Positions 8,455-18,468 of a stretch of DNA of 64,000 bases are shown here, piece by piece (positions within the stretch are counted from its first letter, which is position 1; each line of letters opens with the position of its first letter). Origin of the DNA: Winogradskyella sp. PC-19 (GTDB lineage: Bacteria > Bacteroidota > Bacteroidia > Flavobacteriales > Flavobacteriaceae); the NCBI RefSeq assembly GCF_002163855.1, contig NZ_CP019332.1:2149145-2213144 (forward strand). Direction: 5' to 3'. The notes under the pieces are model-generated. The model had not been told where the DNA came from. It was given only the letters and a program-made list of their open reading frames with translations, and searched no databases. A program made the translations under genes and the position numbers.

Positions 8455-10728
8455 TTACGCTTCGCTTGGTGGAATTGTTGCAGGTTCCACAGAACTATCG
8501 TGAGAGTTAAAGTATTCTTCTAAAAGATTCATTATTCCTGTTAGTAAGTCTTTAGTTTCAAGTAACAGGCCGAAGTAAAGTGTAGTGTTCTTTGGACTTG
8601 ATTCTTCGTTTCTAGTTCTCTCAACCTGTTTCTGAATTTTGTCTTTAACCAAATTAAACATAGACGCTTTATTATTTAAAATGGCCCCAATTTCTGCAAA
8701 GGAACGTGATTCGAAGGCACTTTCTGTGGCGATGAATAATTGTTCTAATTGCTCATCTAAATCTTTAAGTTCTTTAATCTGACTAAATTTAAGCTTCTTA
8801 TGATTGTTGTTTATGTGCTTGTGACTAACCTTCGAAATGTATTCTAAAGATTGTGTTATATCTTGTAAATAACCTAAAATATTGATATAGAATGCACTGG
8901 CAGATAAACTAGGTTCTTCAAGGTTTTTAATGAAGTAAAAAATATTATCTCTCAGTTCATCTATCTCGTCAGAAAGTTTTTGAATTTGTTTTTTATTCTT
9001 TTTAAGAACAGCCAAATTCTGAGTCGCTAAACCATTTATAGCTGATGTGTAAATCTTGTTTCCACGTTTTACAACTTTTCCTATGGTTGCAGCACTCTCA
9101 TGAATTACACCTTGTGTTGAGCTACTTTCAGATTTTTGAAGTTGATCCTCTTCTTTTTGAACTTTATTGTTTTTTCTGTGTGAAATATAATTTTTGGTAA
9201 GTAATACTACCGCTAAAACAATTAAAGCAGTTAGTGCATAGCCTTTACCATAATACAAGATGACTGCCATAATTGATGCAGCTACAAATGCACTAAAAGC
9301 AGTAAAAAACCAACCGCCAATAACATTTAGTACACCAGCAACACGATATACAGCACTTTCGCTTCCCCAAGCACGATCTGCTAGTGATGTACCCATAGTT
9401 ACCATGAAGGTTACGTAGGTTGTAGATAGTGGTAGTTTCATCCCAGTAGCTATAGAAATCAAGACACTGGCAACCATTAGATTTACTGCTGCTCTGACCA
9501 AATCAAAAGCTGGCGCTTCTTGTGGGCTCACTTTTGCTACAGGCTTTATAAATTGTTTGTCTGTCCATTGTCTATACGATGCTGGTAAAAGGGAGTTTAC
9601 ACTATTTGATAAGCCTATGGTTAATCTAACAATATTTCGTGAAAGGAAATTAGGTTTAAAACGTTCTTTTCCTTCATCTTGTCTGGCCAAATCAACAGAG
9701 GTTTTAACGACTGCTTTAGCTTTACTCGAAAACCAAAGTGTTAGTACCATTATCAAACCAGCTATCAATAAAAGATAAGGTTGTGTCTGTACAGGTTCGC
9801 TCAAAGAAACCATGGCCAAATCTGAAGGGTTTACACCACTAATAGACCAAACTTCATATGAGTTATATGCTGCAATTGGCACACCAATAAAATTGACAAG
9901 GTCATTACCGGCAAAGGCTACTGCCAAAGCAAATGTTCCGACGACAATAATTATAGCATAAATTTTTGCATTGAATAATTTCACTGCTAAATAGGATAGA
10001 ATAGTAAACACCAAAAAGCTTATAATTACAAATCCGACAGGATTAGTATTCAGAAATTCTTTAACTGATGGCGGCATAAAGGTTGCGTTTTTCAACCCTT
10101 TTACGATTATAAAATACATGATTGAAGTCACAGCAACACCACTAAAAATAGCACTATAAAAAATTGGTTTTTCTTCAAACTTAAAGGATAATAAAATCCT
10201 TGATACATATTGCACAAGAGCTCCTATTGTAAATGCAACGACAACAGACAGCAATATCCCAAGAATAATTTCAATAGCTTTTGAGTTGTTTATATAGTTT
10301 GTCAAATCGGTAATTGTCTGACCACTATCTGAGCTGTATATTTTTATGAGAGCAACTGCAACAGATGCACCAAGTAGTTCAAAAACTATAGAAACTGTTG
10401 TAGAAGTTGGTAGTCCGAGTGTGTTAAAAAAGTCCAGAAGCAGAATATCCGTAATCATGACTGCCATAAAAATAATCATGATTTCATCGAACATGAATTC
10501 TCCTGGATTAAAAATACCTTTCCTTGCTACTTCCATCATACCACTAGATGTCATTGCACCTACGGCAACACCAATACTAGCAACAATCATAATAGTTTTA
10601 AAGGAAACGGCTTTAGATCCAATAGCTGAATTCAAGAAGTTTACAGCATCATTACTAACACCAACGACTAAATCTGCAATGGCTAAAAATGCTAGTGCTG
10701 CTAGCATGTATATGTATAGGTTGTCCAT
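8455..10728 (-). CDS. PiT-family inorganic phosphate transporter with C-terminal helical domain
   Basis: Both halves of the inverted repeat of PHO4/PiT transporters are present: GVSNDAVNFLNSAIGS near the N-terminus and AGNDLVNFIGVPIAAYNS in the middle, with about 12 membrane helices to residue 530. The last 200 or so residues are soluble and strongly helical (LAVLKKNKKQIQKLSDEIDELRDNI and on), resembling PhoU/DUF47-type regulators. In many bacteria that partner is a separate small protein beside the transporter, so this 757-residue protein looks like a natural fusion. It should import phosphate using a cation gradient. Confidence 0.88.
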   Translation of the reverse strand: MDNLYIYMLAALAFLAIADLVVGVSNDAVNFLNSAIGSKAVSFKTIMIVASIGVAVGAMTSSGMMEVARKGIFNPGEFMFDEIMIIFMAVMITDILLLDFFNTLGLPTSTTVSIVFELLGASVAVALIKIYSSDSGQTITDLTNYINNSKAIEIILGILLSVVVAFTIGALVQYVSRILLSFKFEEKPIFYSAIFSGVAVTSIMYFIIVKGLKNATFMPPSVKEFLNTNPVGFVIISFLVFTILSYLAVKLFNAKIYAIIIVVGTFALAVAFAGNDLVNFIGVPIAAYNSYEVWSISGVNPSDLAMVSLSEPVQTQPYLLLIAGLIMVLTLWFSSKAKAVVKTSVDLARQDEGKERFKPNFLSRNIVRLTIGLSNSVNSLLPASYRQWTDKQFIKPVAKVSPQEAPAFDLVRAAVNLMVASVLISIATGMKLPLSTTYVTFMVTMGTSLADRAWGSESAVYRVAGVLNVIGGWFFTAFSAFVAASIMAVILYYGKGYALTALIVLAVVLLTKNYISHRKNNKVQKEEDQLQKSESSSTQGVIHESAATIGKVVKRGNKIYTSAINGLATQNLAVLKKNKKQIQKLSDEIDELRDNIFYFIKNLEEPSLSASAFYINILGYLQDITQSLEYISKVSHKHINNNHKKLKFSQIKELKDLDEQLEQLFIATESAFESRSFAEIGAILNNKASMFNLVKDKIQKQVERTRNEESSPKNTTLYFGLLLETKDLLTGIMNLLEEYFNSHDSSVEPATIPPSEA

Positions 10729-10801
10729 GTATGCCTAATGATAAAAAATTGTATGCAAAATAGCTCAAATATTTTTAATTCAAAGTTATCTAAACGTTAT
10801 T

Positions 10802-11482
10802 TTAGACCTTTAAAATAAAAGAACTTAGGATAAAAAGTCGATGTTCAGTTGCTATATTAAAAGCTTCAAAACGGTACTCTAATCCAAATTGTAACTTTGA
10901 TTTTTTTGAAATTACCCAACCGATATTTCCTGTTGTTTTATAGTCTAATTCGGGTTTTATTATTTCGCCTTGACTTAGTAGAGCTTCCATAGATAACACT
11001 AAATAAGTCTCACCAATATCTAGTTTAACACCATTAAGTGGTAAGTCTAGTGCAAATCGATAACGTGAGCGTAGTATGGTTAAATCTGATAGGATTCGTT
11101 GTTCAAATCTAAAACGATGTCCAAAACGCAAAGCTTCATTTCTTTTTGTATAGTTAAACTGCTGCGTAAGTCTTAATTCGTTACTTCCACCATCGATGGA
11201 TGCTCTATTTCTATATTGAACACCTAAGCTAATGCTGTGATTGTAATTAAGATTTAAGGTCGAAAAGTGAACAACATCTATTTGCCTATTTTCAAAATCT
11301 AAATTTTTGTCTTTATATAAAAAGTAACGTGAACGTAAAGCAAAATTAGTTTTATAATTATCAGAAACCTCATGATTTACAGAGAAAGCCGTTTCTCCAA
11401 GACTTTCAAAATTTTCCTGAGCTCTTACTTCATAGAAAAACAAAAAGCACAGAAATATTACAAGTAACTTAGTATAAGACAT
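10802..11482 (-). CDS. DUF2490-like outer-membrane barrel protein
   Basis: A signal peptide (MSYTKLLVIFLCFLFFYEVRAQ) precedes about 205 residues of alternating amphipathic strands (NFALRSRYFLY, HSISLGVQYRN, RFGHRFRFEQRI), ending in a hydrophobic residue run as in small outer-membrane barrels. It resembles DUF2490. I chose the ATG at 11482; an ATG two codons earlier (11488) is equally possible, and a start at 11530 would run far into the upstream gene. The gene overlaps the end of the upstream gene by about 14 bases, so the two are likely co-transcribed. Confidence 0.6.
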   Translation of the reverse strand: MSYTKLLVIFLCFLFFYEVRAQENFESLGETAFSVNHEVSDNYKTNFALRSRYFLYKDKNLDFENRQIDVVHFSTLNLNYNHSISLGVQYRNRASIDGGSNELRLTQQFNYTKRNEALRFGHRFRFEQRILSDLTILRSRYRFALDLPLNGVKLDIGETYLVLSMEALLSQGEIIKPELDYKTTGNIGWVISKKSKLQFGLEYRFEAFNIATEHRLFILSSFILKV

Positions 11483-12056
11483 AATCATAGGTTGACGGAT
11501 TAACAACTCTAAAGCTCTGAAAAATACCAATATGATTAAAAGTGAATTCTCTTAGTTCTCTTTTGTCCGGAGTTGTTATTTCTGTAATAATTTCAAAATT
11601 GCTTGGCGATATGATTTTTTTTGAAAGTATTCCTTCTACAAATACTGAAGCTTCAGTGTCTGATGTGGGCAGATATTGTTTCTGTATTTTTATGAATTTG
11701 TGCTTAGAAAATGAATTCTCAAAATACCGTTTTATCTTGATTCTCGCGTCTATATCAATGGCCTTGAGTTTTGAAAGGACTTCAATATCCTCTAACTCAC
11801 CATATTCTGAAAACTCAATACTGAAGCTATTTTTTTGGTATTTCAGTTTAATTTCAAAACTATTTTTACGACCATCTGTTTCTTTATAAAACTTTAAGCG
11901 TTTGATTTTTTTTGGTAGTGTACCTACAATTTCTCTAACACTATTTGGTAGTTCAGAAAGCTTAATACGCTCCTCTTTTTCATTTTTAGTTTGACTTATA
12001 ACCAAGCACGAATAAAAAGAAAAAACTAAGGATAGGATAAGTAGTTTGTTTTTCAT
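11469..12056 (-). CDS. Secreted protein of unknown function
   Basis: A 195-residue protein with a signal peptide (LLILSLVFSFYSCLVISQ) and a charged, mixed alpha/beta body. I do not recognise the family; the lysine-rich strands (NSFEIKLKYQKNSFSIEFSEYG) are weakly reminiscent of PepSY-like periplasmic proteins. The cysteine in FYSCLV is not in a convincing lipobox. It is followed by the DUF2490-like barrel, which it overlaps, suggesting joint work at the outer membrane. A possible -7 box (TACTTTTG on the minus strand, 12074-12081) lies upstream. Confidence 0.6.
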   Translation of the reverse strand: MKNKLLILSLVFSFYSCLVISQTKNEKEERIKLSELPNSVREIVGTLPKKIKRLKFYKETDGRKNSFEIKLKYQKNSFSIEFSEYGELEDIEVLSKLKAIDIDARIKIKRYFENSFSKHKFIKIQKQYLPTSDTEASVFVEGILSKKIISPSNFEIITEITTPDKRELREFTFNHIGIFQSFRVVNPSTYDYVLY

Positions 12057-12191
12057 TTTCAGAAAGCAATAATCAAAAGTATAATAATTAATTACAGTTT
12101 AAAAAGTTGTAACACGTCTTTTTGGTAACATTATAAATCGCTAATAATCAAATATCTAAATACCTAATGTTAATTTAATGTTACTTAAATC

Positions 12192-12222
12192 TTGTTTTAA
12201 TGTAAAATTAATGTTATGTTTG
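12192..12222 (+). promoter_or_regulatory. Bacteroidota-type promoter for the MORN-like gene
   Basis: TTG at 12192-12194 and TATGTTTG at 12215-12222, 20 bases apart, match the -33/-7 consensus. Transcription would begin near 12227, leaving a leader of about 25 bases before the ATG at 12253. Confidence 0.6.
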
Positions 12223-12252
12223 TTATGTAATAATTAATAAACCCAGATTGAT

Positions 12253-12612
12253 ATGAAAAAGATATTTATAGTAGCCCTACTATTTTGTGTAGCATTCTCT
12301 TATGCACAAAAAGACAGAACCTTAACACTTAACGAAGAAACAAACCTTATAGAGGTTACTTATTTTCATGACAATGGACAAGTGAGTCAGACAGGTTTTT
12401 ATACAAAAGAAGGAAAGCTCCAAGGTGAATGGTATAGCTATTGCCAAGAAGGAAATAAAATTGTTTCAGCTAAATATGACGAAGGAAAGAAAGTCGGTAA
12501 ATGGTTTTACTGGGAAAACAATAATTTAAAGGAAGTTGACTATTCTAATAATGCTGTAGCAAGTGTAAGCGAATGGACAAACAAGACTACAGTAGTGGCA
12601 AACAACAAATAA
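12253..12612 (+). CDS. Secreted MORN-repeat-like protein
   Basis: A signal peptide (MKKIFIVALLFCVAFSYAQ) is followed by about 100 residues with MORN-variant repeats: YFHDNGQVSQTGFY, GEWYSYCQEGNKIVSAKY, GKWFYWENNNLKEVDY. These repeats are the same type found in the widespread YwqK-like group, often labelled antitoxin without proof. I see no toxin gene next to it. The protein is probably exported and may bind a partner or membrane. The gene stands alone, with its own promoter and a strong terminator. Confidence 0.75.
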   Translation: MKKIFIVALLFCVAFSYAQKDRTLTLNEETNLIEVTYFHDNGQVSQTGFYTKEGKLQGEWYSYCQEGNKIVSAKYDEGKKVGKWFYWENNNLKEVDYSNNAVASVSEWTNKTTVVANNK

Positions 12613-12634
12613 TAATGTAGTCCATATATAGAAT

Positions 12635-12664
12635 AAAAAAGCATCCCAAGTGGGATGCTTTTTT
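12635..12664. terminator. Bidirectional intrinsic terminator
   Basis: Arms 12635-12647 and 12652-12664 (core GCATCCC/GGGATGC flanked by A6 and T6) form a 13-bp stem with a four-base loop. It sits between the convergent MORN-like gene and the beta-helix lipoprotein gene and suits both strands. Confidence 0.85.
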
Positions 12665-12687
12665 ATTAATAGAAAAGTCTAACTCAA

Positions 12688-13893
12688 TTAGTTTCCTACG
12701 GTCCAAGTTGCACCCCAAGTTGCAAAATCTGTACCAGTAGCATTTCCAATTCCAGATATGAAATCTGAATCTGCGAAAGTTTCACCAGTATCATTTTTAA
12801 CTTGTAAAGTGACATCTGTAAAAGTTACATCAGTAACGCTTAAGTCTCCATTTAAAACCCCTGTTCCTGTTGGGTTATCGCTCATTGCTCCAGCATCACC
12901 ATCTAAATCAAAGCCTTCTGCAAAACCTTCTAAAAGAACGTTTGTAAAGATCCCTTGTGTACCAGCTCTAAGTCTTATTGCTTCATTACCTGTACCTGAA
13001 CCGTTACCAATTATTGTTAAGTTTGTTACAGTTGGTTTTGACCAGAATATTGGACTAGAGTTATTTCCGATATCTGTATTGTAACCATCTGCTTCAATAC
13101 CTTTATCATGCTCTGCACCGTGCTGTACGTGAGCATTAGTAATTATACCTGAGTAACCTTCTGTCCAGTCGATAGAATCATCTTGTGAGTTAACTACAGA
13201 AACGAAATCTACATTTACTGTTCCTCCAAAGAATTCTACACCATCATCTTTTCCTTCAAAAACTTGAATGTATTGAACAATAGTTGTGTTACCAACACCA
13301 TAAAAAGATATACCGTTATTTTCTGACTGTCCATCAGCTGAACCACCAGAATACTGAACTCTCATGTATCTAATTATTCCTGAATCATCAGCAGCATTAG
13401 TTCCACCATATGGTAAGCCAGCGATTTCTGAAGTTGCAGTTGCAGTTCCTGTTACAGAATTAATTGGTGCATCACCTAATAAAATAAGTCCACCCCAATC
13501 ACCAGCTTGTGGTGCAGAAGCATCAGAAGTCAAGACGATAGGATTATCCGCTGTTCCGTTTGCATTTATTTTTGCACCTTTTGAGATAGCAATGTAAACA
13601 TCTGAACCAGCAGCTAAAGCTTCAATAGTTATACCTGCAGGTATTGTTAGTGTTGTCCCAGCACTCATGATTAAAGAACCATTAAGCTTGTAAGTATTAT
13701 TTGCATCTAAAGTTAAATCTTCAGTAAATGTCCCTGATAGGAAAATTGTTTGTGGGTCAGTTGGATTAGAACCACCACCATTGTTGTTTGTTACACTATT
13801 GTCGTTAATTACGATATCGGCAGTGTCGTCTGTAGTACATGAGCTTAACAAAAGACCTGCAATTGCTAAACAAGATAATAGATTACGTTTCAT
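12688..13893 (-). CDS. Outer-membrane lipoprotein with beta-helix fold, partner of the TonB receptor
   Basis: The N-terminus is a lipoprotein signal (LLLSSC, lipidated Cys19) followed by an Asn/Gly-rich linker. The rest shows repeated turns typical of right-handed beta helices (ANGTADNPIVLTSD, GISFYGVGNTTIVQYIQVFE, FFGGTVNVDFVSVVNSQDDS). It lies 33 bases after a large TonB-dependent receptor, in the same direction, so the two are probably one transport unit, with this protein as a surface-exposed binding component. The ligand cannot be told from sequence. No T9SS C-terminal domain is seen. Confidence 0.75.
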   Translation of the reverse strand: MKRNLLSCLAIAGLLLSSCTTDDTADIVINDNSVTNNNGGGSNPTDPQTIFLSGTFTEDLTLDANNTYKLNGSLIMSAGTTLTIPAGITIEALAAGSDVYIAISKGAKINANGTADNPIVLTSDASAPQAGDWGGLILLGDAPINSVTGTATATSEIAGLPYGGTNAADDSGIIRYMRVQYSGGSADGQSENNGISFYGVGNTTIVQYIQVFEGKDDGVEFFGGTVNVDFVSVVNSQDDSIDWTEGYSGIITNAHVQHGAEHDKGIEADGYNTDIGNNSSPIFWSKPTVTNLTIIGNGSGTGNEAIRLRAGTQGIFTNVLLEGFAEGFDLDGDAGAMSDNPTGTGVLNGDLSVTDVTFTDVTLQVKNDTGETFADSDFISGIGNATGTDFATWGATWTVGN

Positions 13894-13926
13894 TGTTTTG
13901 GTATTTAATTTTTAAGAATAGTTGTT

Positions 13927-16782
13927 TTAAAATTTATATTTAAGGCTAAAGCCTGAATTGATTCCGCGTTTATAATCGGTAACGTCTTTACCATTTGGAG
14001 AAGTCACTAATACATCTCCAATCGATGTGCCTTCTCTTAAGTATTGAACAGTTGGATTTAATAGGTTTTGAATACCAACACTTAATTCCAAATTTTCAGT
14101 AAGTTTTCCTTTAAGAATAAAGTCTAAAGTTGGTATACCTTTTTCTATTACATTACCTAGCTGTCCAGAACCCAATGCGTCAATTCTATCTGCGAAGTAA
14201 GAAAATACTAAGTTGGCAGATGGTTTAAAGTTTCCAATTGTTGGAGAGTAGCTTACATCGGCATTGATTAAAAAAGGTGATGCACCTTGTAGTTCTTCTT
14301 CGTCTGTATTAAAGCTTACACTATATGTACCAATAATAGAGTTATATAAGTCTTGATTTGTGTACATATAAGTTGCGTTAAGACCTACAGCTAATTTTGA
14401 GTTATCATCTTCATCTACTAATATATTTTTTCTTATTTCAGCTTCTATTCCAAATACTTCAGCTTTTTCACCGGTTCTAAAGAAACGCTGTGTTCCTGTT
14501 GCATCAAAAGCAACTACTTGATTGACAGGGTCACTGATTCTTTTATAGAAACCACCTATAGAAATGATTTCAGATTTACTCATAAACCACTCATACTTTA
14601 AATCAAAATTTAAAATTTCAGAATATGAAGCATCATTTACATTAGTATATTGAATATTACTACCTGATTGACGACCTAATAAATCTGGGTTACCACCAAT
14701 TCTTTGGGAAATACTTTCGTAAACAAATGGAGCAACTTCTTTAAATTCAGGAAGAGATATTGTTTGACTTGCCGAGAATCGTAAGTTCTGGTCATCGTTT
14801 ATTGCATATTTTATACTTAAACTAGGTAAGAATACAGTTTCTTCAGCTTCAACAGAACTATTACCTAATTGACCTAAGTTTATTACGTCGTAGGCAATTT
14901 CTTGATCTATTAATTCAAAACGTACACCAGGAACAATTAACCATTTTTCATCTTTTGATTTAATTTCTGCATTGGCATATGAAGCAAAAATATCCAAGTT
15001 ACCGTTATAGGTGTTTTCTGGTAAACCAGGTCTGTTAGTGTTACTTTGGCCAGGAATTGGATTAATAACTTGTATATCATACAAGCCGCCAGAGCCAGGA
15101 TTTAGGGTTAAGTTATTTAAAGTAAATATAGAGTTGAAATTATTAACATCACTTACCGGTGTGTTTGGGTTAGTGATATCATAACCAAATCTTATGTTTT
15201 CAAAATTACGCTCTTTAGCTCTACCGCTAAAACCAAAATTTAATTTAAAGGTTTCGCTAGGCTCATAGGATACATTAAAACGACTATTATATTCTTCATC
15301 GTTGATATCTTGGAAATAACGTTGGTTGTCAAAAACAACATTACTGTAAAAAGATGGATTTGTAGAAGTATCATTATCCAAAGCAAACTGATAATTTTCT
15401 ATACTTATACGTTTACGGTCTGGTTCGTGTGCATTAACAACGTTGTAGCCAAATCCCCAATCAATATCCCATTCTTCAAATCTATGTCGGCCTAATAATT
15501 GGTTGACGTAAATTAAGTTTTGGTTAAACTGAACATTCATTTGATAGAAACCTTGGTCAGTATCTAAAATTGCATCACGGTTTCTACCACTACCATCAAT
15601 ACCAAAATAACCTACTCTATCTGAAGAACTGTTTATAAAAAGAGAGTTAAATTTGAAAGAGTGTGTATTATCAAGCTTATAATTAGCCGATACCATACCT
15701 GTAGTTTTTGTAGAGTACTCAAACTCTTCAGCATCTTCAAATGCTTTCTTTTCAACATTTGTATAATCTACGTTAGAACCTCTACGATATTCAAACCCAT
15801 TTTCGAAAGAACCTGTCCCATAAAAACTAAGTCTAGATCCATTTTCAAAATCAAATGATTTGCCAAAAGAACCCCCAAAATTAATATCTATTGGTGTAGC
15901 TGCGTTTGCTGGATCAAAACCATGAGATAAAATAACGGCAAATGGGTTATTGTCATATCTATTGTAATAACCAAAATAGCTTGTGCCTTCGCTCTTAACA
16001 AAGGATTTATCAATTGAGTTAGAGTTTACAGAAGAACCTACATAAAAATCAAAGAAACCATTTCCTTTGTAATCTTTTGATGTTACATCTACGTTACCAG
16101 CAGAAAAGTCTCCGAAAAATTTTGAAGAATATGCTTTACTAATCGAAACATTTTCAATGATATCAGAAGAGAAAAGATCTAAATCAATATTCTTTTTGTT
16201 TACATCATTTGACGGTAAAGAAAGGCCGTTTAATGTTGTATTTAGGTATCTATCACCTAAACCTCTAACATATACATTACTTGAACCTTCTTGTTTGGAT
16301 ACACCTGAAATTTTTGCAACGGCACCAGCTGCATCGCTAACACCTTTTCTAGATAATTCTTGAGAGCCAATACTTTGTTTTATTTCTGTTGCTTTCTTCT
16401 GATCCAATAACAAAGCGGCTTCAGTTTCTTTTTTTGCTGTTGTTTTGATAACAACTTCGTCTAATGAAGCTGCACTTGCAAACATGATAACATCTAACTT
16501 AGTGTCTTGTCCAGCAATAACTTCAACTTGTTTTTCAATAGTTTCATATCCTACAAAACTAAATTGGAAGGTGTAAGTACCTGGGTTAAGATTTTCGATT
16601 TTGTATAAGCCGTCAATATCAGAAGTAACACCTGTTGTTGTTCCTTTTATTAAAACATTAGCAAACGGTAACGGCTCATTATTATATTCTTTGTCGATTA
16701 ACTTACCCGAAACCGAACCAGTTTCTTGAGCTTGTGAAAATGCAGTTAATAATAAAATAAATAGTATTGTAATTTGTCTCAT
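13927..16782 (-). CDS. TonB-dependent outer-membrane receptor
   Basis: The 951-residue protein has a signal peptide (ITILFILLLTAFSQAQ) and a carboxypeptidase-like regulatory domain (about residues 22-110, with the FVGYET segment). A plug domain follows (about 125-240, NVYVRGLGDRYLNTTLNG), then a 22-strand-type barrel ending in SGFSLKYKF with a terminal aromatic residue. It lacks SusC signatures and has no SusD partner; the adjacent lipoprotein is a beta helix instead. It should import a ligand with energy from TonB-ExbB-ExbD. The substrate is unknown. Confidence 0.92.
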   Translation of the reverse strand: MRQITILFILLLTAFSQAQETGSVSGKLIDKEYNNEPLPFANVLIKGTTTGVTSDIDGLYKIENLNPGTYTFQFSFVGYETIEKQVEVIAGQDTKLDVIMFASAASLDEVVIKTTAKKETEAALLLDQKKATEIKQSIGSQELSRKGVSDAAGAVAKISGVSKQEGSSNVYVRGLGDRYLNTTLNGLSLPSNDVNKKNIDLDLFSSDIIENVSISKAYSSKFFGDFSAGNVDVTSKDYKGNGFFDFYVGSSVNSNSIDKSFVKSEGTSYFGYYNRYDNNPFAVILSHGFDPANAATPIDINFGGSFGKSFDFENGSRLSFYGTGSFENGFEYRRGSNVDYTNVEKKAFEDAEEFEYSTKTTGMVSANYKLDNTHSFKFNSLFINSSSDRVGYFGIDGSGRNRDAILDTDQGFYQMNVQFNQNLIYVNQLLGRHRFEEWDIDWGFGYNVVNAHEPDRKRISIENYQFALDNDTSTNPSFYSNVVFDNQRYFQDINDEEYNSRFNVSYEPSETFKLNFGFSGRAKERNFENIRFGYDITNPNTPVSDVNNFNSIFTLNNLTLNPGSGGLYDIQVINPIPGQSNTNRPGLPENTYNGNLDIFASYANAEIKSKDEKWLIVPGVRFELIDQEIAYDVINLGQLGNSSVEAEETVFLPSLSIKYAINDDQNLRFSASQTISLPEFKEVAPFVYESISQRIGGNPDLLGRQSGSNIQYTNVNDASYSEILNFDLKYEWFMSKSEIISIGGFYKRISDPVNQVVAFDATGTQRFFRTGEKAEVFGIEAEIRKNILVDEDDNSKLAVGLNATYMYTNQDLYNSIIGTYSVSFNTDEEELQGASPFLINADVSYSPTIGNFKPSANLVFSYFADRIDALGSGQLGNVIEKGIPTLDFILKGKLTENLELSVGIQNLLNPTVQYLREGTSIGDVLVTSPNGKDVTDYKRGINSGFSLKYKF

Positions 16783-17010
16783 CAGTTATTTAAATTGATG
16801 GTGCAAAGAAACGTCGCATTTCTAGTCTAAAGGTTAATCAAAAATTAATGATTGGTAATAAAAAGGTTATCGAAAAGTTATGCGAATATTAACAGCTGTT
16901 ACCATTAGTAAACAATTTGGTAACATTAAAATTGTTAGTAGATTTTTGATTTTGCCCAAGTTCTATTTTAGCAATTTATATATCTTGTGGTTTTGCTAAA
17001 AACAATAGTT

Positions 17011-18351
17011 ATGAATTGGGAACAACTGCTTTCATTAAAGCGCTTTGGAGATACAAACAAACGTTTACGAAAAGAACAAGACGAAACACGTTTGGGTTTT
17101 GAAGTTGACTATGATCGTATTATTTTTTCTTCAGAATTTAGGAGTCTTCAGGATAAAACACAAGTCGTTCCTTTATCTAAAACAGATTTTGTACACACAA
17201 GGTTGACACATAGTTTAGAAGTTAGTGTTGTTGGACGTTCTTTAGGACGCCAAGTTGGTAAGCAATTATTAAAAAAACATCCGCATCTAACAAATATTCA
17301 TGGTTACCAGTTTAATGATTTTGGTGCTATTGTGGCTGCAGCTGCATTGGCTCACGATATTGGAAATCCACCATTTGGACATTCCGGAGAAAAGGCGATA
17401 GGTGCTTATTTTAAGGAAGGTCAAGGACAACATTTAAAGAAAGAATTATCAGAAAAAGAATATCAAGATTTTTGTGATTTTGAAGGTAATGCTAATGGTT
17501 TTAAAATTTTAACCGAAAGTAGAGAAGGTCGCGAAGGTGGATTAAGATTAAGTTATGCCACTCTAGGTGCGTTTATGAAATACCCAAAAGCCTCTTTGCC
17601 TAAAAAGCCAACATCTCATATTGCAGATAAAAAATATGGTTTTTTTCAGAGTGAAGTTGAAACATTTTCGGCAATTGCTGATGAATTAGGATTATTAGTT
17701 AGAGATAAAGACGAAAAAAGGTATGCTAGACATCCATTGGCATATTTAGTTGAGGCTGCTGATGATATTTGTTATACAATTATTGATTTTGAAGATGGAA
17801 TTAATCTAGGTTTAATTGAAGAAGAGTATGCTTTAGAATATTTAATCAAGCTCGTAAAAAACACCATAAACACCAAGAAATATAATGCCTTAAAAACTAC
17901 TCAAGACCGAGTTAGTTATTTAAGAGCTTTGGCTGTAGGCACTTTAATTGACGAGGCCGTAGAAATTTTCATGAAAAATGAAGAGAAGATTTTAGCAGGT
18001 GAATTTGAAACCGGTTTGCTAGATGTGTGTAGATACCAAGCTCAAATCTCTGACATCATAGACATAAGTGTAAAAAACGTTTATCAATCTGCTGAAGTTG
18101 TTAATAAAGAGATTGCTGGTTACAAAGTTTTGGATGGTTTACTGAATGTCTTGGTTAAGGTTGCTGTAAATTCTTATTTCGGTAAATTATCTAACTATGA
18201 TAAGCTAATTATCAAGGTACTTCCAGAAACCGTAAAACTTGCAAATGTATCTTTATATGAAAATATTATGGCTATTTGTTTGCATATATCTAAGTTGTCT
18301 GATACCAATGCAATGCTATTATTTCATAGATTAGGCGGAAATTCAATATAA
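17011..18351 (+). CDS. dgt: Deoxyguanosinetriphosphate triphosphohydrolase-like protein
   Basis: The 446-residue HD-domain protein shows the dNTPase signature: R and H of HTRLTHSLEV (H67), the HD pair H115-D116 in ALAHDIGNPPFGHSGE, and the later aspartate in VEAADDICYTIIDFED. The family cleaves dNTPs to nucleosides and triphosphate, limiting the dNTP pool, the opposite of the ribonucleotide reductase encoded earlier in the window. I chose the ATG at 17011 (MNWEQLLSLKRFGD). An upstream in-frame start at 16987 adds eight residues that look non-native. Confidence 0.92.
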   Translation: MNWEQLLSLKRFGDTNKRLRKEQDETRLGFEVDYDRIIFSSEFRSLQDKTQVVPLSKTDFVHTRLTHSLEVSVVGRSLGRQVGKQLLKKHPHLTNIHGYQFNDFGAIVAAAALAHDIGNPPFGHSGEKAIGAYFKEGQGQHLKKELSEKEYQDFCDFEGNANGFKILTESREGREGGLRLSYATLGAFMKYPKASLPKKPTSHIADKKYGFFQSEVETFSAIADELGLLVRDKDEKRYARHPLAYLVEAADDICYTIIDFEDGINLGLIEEEYALEYLIKLVKNTINTKKYNALKTTQDRVSYLRALAVGTLIDEAVEIFMKNEEKILAGEFETGLLDVCRYQAQISDIIDISVKNVYQSAEVVNKEIAGYKVLDGLLNVLVKVAVNSYFGKLSNYDKLIIKVLPETVKLANVSLYENIMAICLHISKLSDTNAMLLFHRLGGNSI

Positions 18352-18468
18352 TTAAAACACTGGTAATCAGTTATTTAGTTTTTTATTTATGCATTTAATC
18401 GATAAAATTTGTTTTTTAACGATATAATGTGTTCTTTTGAAATGTTAGAACCCCAAATCTACCATCAA

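Noticed and set aside
12253-12612. MORN-like protein as an antitoxin of a toxin-antitoxin pair
   Set aside because: It carries a signal peptide, has its own promoter and terminator, and no toxin-like gene is adjacent.
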